Source of the DNA: Pseudoalteromonas sp. OOF1S-7
Lineage (GTDB): Bacteria; Pseudomonadota; Gammaproteobacteria; Enterobacterales; Alteromonadaceae
Length of the DNA stretch: 64,000 nucleotides
Assembly (NCBI RefSeq): GCF_022347765.1
Contig: NZ_JAKRFZ010000005.1
Coordinates: 124,001-188,000 of the forward strand
Direction of reading: 5' to 3'
The notes beneath the pieces were generated by a model. That model was not told the DNA's origin. It searched no databases and saw only the letters and a program-made list of their open reading frames with translations. The position numbers and the translations under genes were made by a program. Shown here in pieces: positions 58,640 to 64,000 of this stretch (position 1 is its first letter; each line of letters starts with the position of its first letter).

Positions 58640-59107
58640 TCAGACGTTATCAAATAGCGTTTTAACCCGATCCAGAGTGGCATCAATTTCAGAGACTTTG
58701 GCGGGGGCGATAAAAATGGTGTCGTCACCTGCAATCGTGCCTAACACGCCATCGGCAGATCCCAACGAGTCCAGCAGGCGGGCAATCAGTTGTGCGGCTC
58801 CCGGGCTGGTGCGTATGATGATCATCATTTCGTTATGTACTATGTCGATCACCAGCTGGCGCAGCGGGCTTTTTGCGGTGGGTACACCCATTTCCGCGGG
58901 TAAACAATATACCATTTCCTGTTTGGCATTGCGGGTGCGTACGGCACCGAACTTGCTCAGCATACGAGAGACTTTACTTTGGCTGATGTTGTCAAATCCC
59001 TGCTCTTTAAGGGCATCGACAATTTCACCTTGAGAACCAAAGTTTTCTTCTTTTAACAGGGCCTTAAAGGCTTTGACTAGGGCTTCTTGTTTTTCCTGCG
59101 GCTGCAT
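58640..59107 (-). CDS. argR: arginine repressor
   Basis: A 155-residue hexameric regulator. The winged HTH (about 1-70) has [21 protein letters not shown], the C-terminal arginine-binding domain has [17 protein letters not shown] and [10 protein letters not shown]. The ATG at 59107 gives the E. coli length; a TTG eight codons upstream is possible. It is divergent from mdh, as in E. coli. I could not find a convincing ARG box in the shared gap. Confidence 0.95.
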   Translation of the reverse strand: MQPQEKQEALVKAFKALLKEENFGSQGEIVDALKEQGFDNISQSKVSRMLSKFGAVRTRNAKQEMVYCLPAEMGVPTAKSPLRQLVIDIVHNEMMIIIRTSPGAAQLIARLLDSLGSADGVLGTIAGDDTIFIAPAKVSEIDATLDRVKTLFDNV

Positions 59108-59380
59108 ACTCAATACTTCTTTATGACTCAATTGTTAGGATTTTACACAAAACGCGCCTGTTACCCAAATTTCAGGACGAGAAGATTCTTCAAGCGATGG
59201 TGGTTTTCCAGATTAGAAACGCGGGACCAAGCGTAAACCATTAGTAGCAGTATCTGCCGCGAACTTTACAACTATAGTCGAAAAAAAGACGAAAATTGCG
59301 CGTATAAATTTGTTTTTGGCGGCGCTTTTCATTATCTTTACAGCACATTTAATTCCACCTTCAAATTATGGAGAATTCCA

Positions 59381-60313
59381 ATGAAAGTTGCTGTATTAGG
59401 TGCCGCTGGCGGTATCGGTCAAGCATTGTCTCTTTTGCTTAAAAACGGTTTACCTGCTGGTTCTGAGCTTGCGCTATACGACGTAGCGCCAGTAGTACCT
59501 GGCGTAGCGGTTGACCTGTCTCACATCCCAACAGCGGTAAAAGTAGCTGGTTTTGGTAAAGACGACCTGGATGCAGCGCTGGTTGATGCAGACATCGTAT
59601 TGATCCCTGCGGGTATGCCACGTAAGCCAGGTATGGACCGTGCTGACCTGTTCAATGTGAATGCGGGCATCATCAAGACTCTGGCTGAAGGCATTGTTAA
59701 AAACTGTCCTAAAGCGCTGGTTGGTGTGATCACTAACCCAGTAAACGGCACTGTGCCAATCGTTGCTGAAGTATTCAAAAAAGCCGGTACTTACGATCCA
59801 GCTCGCGTATTCGGTGTAACTACACTGGATGTTATCCGTGCAGAGACTTTCATCGCTGAGCGCAAAGGCCTGAACGTAAGCGACGTGAAAGTGCCTGTGA
59901 TTGGTGGTCACTCAGGTACTACTATTCTGCCTCTGCTTTCTCAGGTTGAGGGCGCTGAGTTCTCTGACGAAGAAATAGCTGCACTGACTAAGCGCATCCA
60001 GAATGCTGGTACTGAAGTCGTTGAAGCTAAGGCGGGTGGCGGCTCTGCAACTCTGTCTATGGGCGCAGCTGCGGCACGTTTCTGCTTCTCACTGGTTAAA
60101 GGCCTGCAAGGTGAAAACGTGGTTGAGTACGCTTATGTTGAAGGCAACACGGGCGATGCGACTTTCTTCGCACAACCTGTACGTCTTGGCAAAAACGGCG
60201 TAGAAGAGCTGCTGCCTTACGGCGAGCTGAGCGCGTTTGAGCAACAAGCAAAAGACGACATGCTGGCGACTCTTGAAAAAGACATCAAAGAAGGTGTTGA
60301 TTTCATGGCATAA
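59381..60313 (+). CDS. mdh: malate dehydrogenase
   Basis: A 310-residue NAD-dependent TCA-cycle enzyme. NAD motif [15 protein letters not shown] at 7-21, substrate Arg residues in [12 protein letters not shown], and the catalytic His in [15 protein letters not shown]. Codon use is strongly biased as for a highly expressed gene. A GGAG site lies before the ATG. A strong terminator follows. Confidence 0.97.
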   Translation: MKVAVLGAAGGIGQALSLLLKNGLPAGSELALYDVAPVVPGVAVDLSHIPTAVKVAGFGKDDLDAALVDADIVLIPAGMPRKPGMDRADLFNVNAGIIKTLAEGIVKNCPKALVGVITNPVNGTVPIVAEVFKKAGTYDPARVFGVTTLDVIRAETFIAERKGLNVSDVKVPVIGGHSGTTILPLLSQVEGAEFSDEEIAALTKRIQNAGTEVVEAKAGGGSATLSMGAAAARFCFSLVKGLQGENVVEYAYVEGNTGDATFFAQPVRLGKNGVEELLPYGELSAFEQQAKDDMLATLEKDIKEGVDFMA

Positions 60314-60357
60314 TTTGCCAGTTTACTGAGCAATATTCTTGCCCGGTAAGTGAAACG

Positions 60358-60386
60358 AAAAAAGCCTGACTGAGTCAGGCTTTTTT
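60358..60386. terminator. terminator between mdh and serA
   Basis: A 9-bp stem AAGCCTGAC (60362-60370) with GTCAGGCTT (60374-60382), flanked by A- and T-runs, serving convergent genes. Confidence 0.92.
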
Positions 60387-60405
60387 GTGTCTGGTTACAA
60401 AGCCG

Positions 60406-61635
60406 CTAGTGCAGGATACGGGCGCGGATAGTACCTTCTACAGCGCTTAGCTCTTTTAACGCAACCTCAGAGTGATCGCTGTCCACATCAATCACCACGT
60501 AACCAATGCTTTCATCGGTTTGCAGGTACTGCGCTGCGATGTTGATCCCATGCTGTGCAAACGCCTGGTTAATTTGTGTCAGCACACCAGGGCGGTTCTC
60601 ATGCACGTGCAGCAGACGACTGCGGTTAGACAGTTCAGGCAGCGACACTTCAGGGAAGTTCACCGCTGTGACGGTTGACCCATTGTCTGAGTACTTAGTC
60701 AGTTTACCGGCCACCTCTATCCCAATGTTTTCCTGAGCTTCCTGCGTAGAGCCGCCGACATGTGGTGTCAGGATCACATTGTCGAACTGGCGCAGTGGTG
60801 AGACAAACTCTTCGTCATTAGACTTAGGCTCGACTGGAAATACATCAATCGCAGCACCTGATAGCTTACCTGCGCTAAGCGCCTCAGCCAGGGCGTCGAT
60901 ATCCACCACTGTACCGCGTGAGGCATTGATCAGGATCGCACCTTGTTTCATCACTTCCAGCTCTGCCATGCCAATCAGGTTCTTCGTTTGCGATGTTTCC
61001 GGAACATGTAAACTGACCACATCCGCGCGCTGCAGCAACTGAGTTAAGCTCTGCACTTGTTGTGCATTGCCTAATGTGAGCTTGTCTTCGATGTCGTAAA
61101 ACTCGACCTTCATGCCAATGTTTTCGGCCATGATCCCCAACTGAGTCCCGATGTGGCCATAACCAATGATCCCCAGAGTTTTACCGCGTGCCTCAAAAGA
61201 GCCGATCGCGGACTTAAACCACTCGCCACGATGTGCCATCGCATTGCGCTTTGGAATACCCCGTAACAGCAGCAGGATTTCTCCCAGTACCAGCTCAGCG
61301 ACTGAACGTGTATTTGAAAACGGCGCATTAAAGACGGCAATACCACGCTTTTTGGCGGCATTCAGATCAACCTGATTGGTGCCAATACAAAAGCAGCCAA
61401 TCGCAACCAGCTTATCTGCGGCTTCCAGTACCGTTTCACTGAGGTGGGTACGCGAGCGGATCCCGACAAAGTGGACATTCTTGATCCGCTCAATCAGTTC
61501 ATTTTCAGGCAGCGATGTCTTTACGTACTCGATATTGCTATAACCGTTGCGTTTGAGCGTTTCAACAGCGCTCTGGTGTACGCCTTCCAACAATAAAATG
61601 CGAATTTTGTCCTTAGACAAGGATACCTTACTCAT
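60406..61635 (-). CDS. serA: D-3-phosphoglycerate dehydrogenase
   Basis: A 409-residue enzyme that starts serine synthesis by oxidising 3-phosphoglycerate. The NAD-binding motif GIIGYGHIGTQLG, the active-site stretch LINASRGTVVD and the catalytic His in TPHVGGSTQEAQ are present. The C-terminal ACT domain (about 335-409, ENRPGVLTQIN) should bind serine for feedback inhibition. rpiA lies 12 bases upstream on the same strand, as a two-gene unit. Confidence 0.95.
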   Translation of the reverse strand: MSKVSLSKDKIRILLLEGVHQSAVETLKRNGYSNIEYVKTSLPENELIERIKNVHFVGIRSRTHLSETVLEAADKLVAIGCFCIGTNQVDLNAAKKRGIAVFNAPFSNTRSVAELVLGEILLLLRGIPKRNAMAHRGEWFKSAIGSFEARGKTLGIIGYGHIGTQLGIMAENIGMKVEFYDIEDKLTLGNAQQVQSLTQLLQRADVVSLHVPETSQTKNLIGMAELEVMKQGAILINASRGTVVDIDALAEALSAGKLSGAAIDVFPVEPKSNDEEFVSPLRQFDNVILTPHVGGSTQEAQENIGIEVAGKLTKYSDNGSTVTAVNFPEVSLPELSNRSRLLHVHENRPGVLTQINQAFAQHGINIAAQYLQTDESIGYVVIDVDSDHSEVALKELSAVEGTIRARILH

Positions 61636-61647
61636 GACTCATTCCTG

Positions 61648-62301
61648 TTACTTAATTTGTGGCCCCTCTGGGGTCCCTGTGATGACGATGTTGGCGCCGC
61701 GCTGAGCGAACAAGCCATTGGTAACAACACCGACGATTTGATTAATTTTTTCTTCCAGCTCGGCTGCCTGTGTAATGGATAATCCATGTACATCCAAAAT
61801 CACATTGCCGTTATCTGTGACAACGCCCTGACGATAGACAGGATCGCCACCCAGCTTGAGTAACTCACGGGCAACATAGCTGCGTGCCATTGGGATCACC
61901 TCAACCGGTAGAGGGAACTGTCCCAGCACATCGACATGCTTAGTGTTGTCAACAATACAGATAAACTGCCTGGCAACGGCTGCTACTATCTTCTCGCGCG
62001 TTAGTGCTGCACCACCGCCTTTGATCATCTGATTGTGTGCGTTAATTTCATCCGCACCATCAACATAAATGTCCAGCTCAGAGACATCATTGAGTTCAAA
62101 CACCTCAATGCCCAGCGCCTTGAGCTTTTCTGTCGATACTTCAGAGCTAGAGACGGCACCTTTAATGGTGTCTTTGACACTGCCAAGTGCATCTATAAAG
62201 TGGTTGACGGTCGAGCCTGTGCCTACGCCGACTACGGTGCCGGCTTCTACATACTGTAACGCCGCCCAGGCAGCTGCTTTTTTCATTTCATCTTGAGTCA
62301 T
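61648..62301 (-). CDS. rpiA: ribose-5-phosphate isomerase A
   Basis: A 217-residue pentose phosphate enzyme interconverting ribose and ribulose 5-phosphate. Motifs [32 protein letters not shown] (catalytic Glu and Lys region) and [10 protein letters not shown] are intact. It lies upstream of serA, the same pairing as in E. coli. Confidence 0.96.
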   Translation of the reverse strand: MTQDEMKKAAAWAALQYVEAGTVVGVGTGSTVNHFIDALGSVKDTIKGAVSSSEVSTEKLKALGIEVFELNDVSELDIYVDGADEINAHNQMIKGGGAALTREKIVAAVARQFICIVDNTKHVDVLGQFPLPVEVIPMARSYVARELLKLGGDPVYRQGVVTDNGNVILDVHGLSITQAAELEEKINQIVGVVTNGLFAQRGANIVITGTPEGPQIK

Positions 62302-62447
62302 AACGCGATCACTGTTTTAGTTGATTATTCGATCGCAATTATACGCCCAAAGTGCAAAAAAAGTATGCCGGATACCTTTAATAGAAGAATTTATGATCTG
62401 GCACTATTGTGATGAATCTGAGGTGGAAAAATACATTACCAATGCGT

Positions 62448-63065
62448 TCACCACTGATAGCATTTTTGCGGCGTGATTATGGCTGGCAGGGGCACATCCC
62501 AGGCCTCGGTTGGCAATGCCGGGACTTTCTGACAGTCATGTGCCAGGCCAATTAACTTCGGTTGTTGCCAGTTTTCGCGATAATAACGCGCCAGTGTGCG
62601 ATCATAGTAGCCACCTCCCATTCCGAGGCGATTGCCAGCGTCGTCAAACGCCACCAGTGGAAGCAGCAGATAGTCTAACTGCGCCAGTGGGCAAATGTGG
62701 CTACAATTCAATTCTGGTTCTAAGATAGCATAGCGATTCTGCCTCATGGGTGAGTTTTTTTCATACTTCTGAAAGAGCAAAGTGACGCCACTAAAGGGGT
62801 GAATTACGGGCAGGTAAAGGTCCACACCTTTGGACCAAAGTGTTTGAATTAAAAGGTTAGTTCTGAGTTCACCATCGTTTTCCAGATAAACCCCGATACG
62901 GGTGTTTTTTGAGAGTTTTGCATGTTGAATAAAATTAATAGTTAATTTATTTTCTGCCTCGATTTGTTGTTTTTCAGTAAGGCTGTTACGCAGTTTTCTA
63001 ATGTTCTTTCGAATCTCTTTCCTTGATGTTGTATTTTTTTCATCTAAAAGTGAATTTGTTTTCAT
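62448..63065 (-). CDS. fau: 5-formyltetrahydrofolate cyclo-ligase
   Basis: A 205-residue enzyme making 5,10-methenyl-THF from 5-formyl-THF and ATP. The N-terminal SRKEIRKNIRKLR, the substrate motif and the closing RLGMGGGYYDRTLARY signature are clear. In E. coli the 6S RNA gene precedes it; here the preceding gene overlaps it by one base (TAATG) and no 6S RNA is seen. Confidence 0.92.
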   Translation of the reverse strand: MKTNSLLDEKNTTSRKEIRKNIRKLRNSLTEKQQIEAENKLTINFIQHAKLSKNTRIGVYLENDGELRTNLLIQTLWSKGVDLYLPVIHPFSGVTLLFQKYEKNSPMRQNRYAILEPELNCSHICPLAQLDYLLLPLVAFDDAGNRLGMGGGYYDRTLARYYRENWQQPKLIGLAHDCQKVPALPTEAWDVPLPAIITPQKCYQW

Positions 63066-63601
63066 TACACAGGTACCAACTCAGGAAAAGCAAGACTGAT
63101 CCCCAGTACAATCAGCAACAACACTAATAGTGATAGCAAGATGTACAGGAGCTTTTTAGAGCGTTTGGGTGGTTCACTGTCGAGTTCCAGTTCGCTGAAC
63201 AGAGACTCATCCTCCCACTCATCATCTTCATGCTGTTCATCTTGTACTTGTTTACCGTCAATGCGTTGCTCCAGTTCATCCAGCTTTTCTTCAATGCGGA
63301 TCAGGCTGCTGGTGATGTAATCCAGCGCATCGAATACGCGCTCATTGGCTGCACTTTGAGCTGGGCCGGATACGGCAGAAGACTGTGATTGCAGTTTACT
63401 TTGGATCCCATACACTGCCAGCAACTTCGCCTGCTTGAGGCATTTCTGTTTGTCACCTGGGCCAAACAGGGGTTTACCTGTGGTGAAGTCGGCTACCTTT
63501 TGTGCAGGCACTTTAAGTTTAGTTGCGAGTTGCTCTGTGGCTGCCTGGCTGTCAGTGCCTGGCTTAAAGCCAGAAAACACTATGCGAAATTGCTCGCTCA
63601 T
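63065..63601 (-). CDS. tail-anchored protein of unknown function
   Basis: A 178-residue protein without a signal peptide. An N-terminal domain (about 4-70, FRIVFSGFKPGTDSQAATEQ) is followed by a coiled coil (about 95-115, SSLIRIEEKLDELEQRI), a highly acidic linker, and a C-terminal membrane helix (about 151-172) leaving only a few residues outside. That suggests a cytoplasmic protein tethered to the inner membrane. I do not recognise the family. It is co-translated with fau. Confidence 0.65.
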   Translation of the reverse strand: MSEQFRIVFSGFKPGTDSQAATEQLATKLKVPAQKVADFTTGKPLFGPGDKQKCLKQAKLLAVYGIQSKLQSQSSAVSGPAQSAANERVFDALDYITSSLIRIEEKLDELEQRIDGKQVQDEQHEDDEWEDESLFSELELDSEPPKRSKKLLYILLSLLVLLLIVLGISLAFPELVPV

Positions 63602-63781
63602 GAGGTTCCCTCAATATCGTTACTTCGGGTCCATTATTCATGCCAGTACCCGGCGATTTATTGTTAACTTATTGCTGGGTAAGCGGAATAAAAAACATGG
63701 ACATTGTCAATTGTTGTTTTGAGTATACCTAACTTTTCCGAACAGTGTATGAAGTTATCTCAGTGGCGTTGCACAGGGAGC

Positions 63782-63805
63782 AGGGGCGCCGGGAACGGCG
63801 CCCCT
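63782..63805. terminator. hairpin between convergent or adjacent minus-strand genes
   Basis: A perfect 9-bp GC-rich stem AGGGGCGCC (63782-63790) and GGCGCCCCT (63797-63805). It probably ends the S10 peptidase transcript, although a T-run is lacking. Confidence 0.5.
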
Positions 63806-63823
63806 ATCAAGTGGTGTGGCGGA

Positions 63824-64000
63824 TCAGTATTTTGCGGATTGATTATATTTTAGTGAGTCGTTAATGAACTCGCGCAGATCCTGGTTGGCCTGGGTAAGAT
63901 CCGGACGACGCAGGTACATCATGTGACCTGAGCGATAACCTTTAAAGCGCAATCTGTCCTGCATTTTTCCGCTGGGATCGAGGTGCCAGAGGTTGTACTT
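63824..64000 (-). CDS. S10-type serine carboxypeptidase, C-terminal end
   Basis: The last 58 residues of a protein that runs off the window. The ending contains GYRSGHMMYLRRPDLTQANQ, the catalytic-His region of peptidase S10 (serine carboxypeptidase-like) proteins, where the His in SGHMMYL completes the triad. Only this end is visible, so signal peptide and Ser site cannot be checked. Confidence 0.7.
   Translation of the reverse strand, partial: KYNLWHLDPSGKMQDRLRFKGYRSGHMMYLRRPDLTQANQDLREFINDSLKYNQSAKY

Noticed and set aside
59132..59380. ARG box between argR and mdh
   Set aside because: AT-rich stretches exist, but none comes close enough to the 18-base ARG consensus to report.
59474..59911. 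A 145-residue ORF opposite mdh
   Set aside because: An antisense frame held open by mdh codon bias; composition is unlike a real protein.
63602..63823. Possible 6S RNA gene near fau
   Set aside because: In E. coli ssrS precedes fau, but here another gene overlaps fau directly, and the next gap shows no 6S-like stem structure or conserved bubble.

Overview
This window reads as an ordinary chromosomal stretch of a marine gammaproteobacterium, most likely Pseudoalteromonas or a close Alteromonadales relative. That placement is inferred from gene content and synteny, not from an rRNA gene. Several blocks keep the enterobacterial order: tolC<>nudF-yqiB-cpdA-yqiA-parE-parC, tadA / mltF<>purL, ydbH-ynbE-ydbL, ubiC-ubiA, kbl-tdh, glpE-glpG and argR<>mdh. 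I see no rRNA, tRNA, insertion sequence, prophage or CRISPR array.

Layout. 1-7.6 kb: 5' part of tolC, then the nudF to topoisomerase IV (parE, parC) run. 7.8-16.3 kb: accessory region with a lipoprotein, a divergent LysR/flavin monooxygenase pair, a Calx-beta surface protein, a coiled-coil membrane protein, a DinB protein, an XRE regulator coupled to a membrane protein, and two tandem 38-residue peptides with a textbook double-glycine leader that are too short for usual gene calling. 16.6-30 kb: nucleotide salvage and purine synthesis (PRTase, gsk, purL), glutaminase, tadA with an overlooked Arg-rich 54-residue ORF on the opposite strand, mltF, and the ydbH-ynbE-ydbL envelope operon. 30-38 kb: LPS inner-core module (waaA, Wzi-like, gmhA, hldE, Kdo kinase, heptosyltransferase, gmhB). 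38-43.7 kb: threonine catabolism, glpE-glpG, a FliL-like protein, ubiC-ubiA. 44-48 kb: LysR, a response regulator with HD-GYP, DUF2721, DUF2007 and DUF416 proteins. 48-51.5 kb: tsaD, plsY, folB-folK-uppP. 51.5-58.6 kb: GNAT, a small secreted Cys protein, tapT, an unannotated CsrB-type regulatory RNA with a GacA/UvrY-like palindrome upstream, then an fbpABC ferric transporter followed by a Dyp-type peroxidase homologue lacking two distal catalytic residues. 58.6-64 kb: argR, mdh, serA, rpiA, fau, a tail-anchored protein and the C-terminus of an S10 peptidase.

The most novel-looking elements are the twin double-glycine-leader, proline-rich peptides at 15912-16235. The CsrB-like RNA at about 53226-53612 (some 23 GGA motifs), the degenerate Dyp-type peroxidase at 57719-58633 and the Arg-rich small ORF at 20259-20423 come next.
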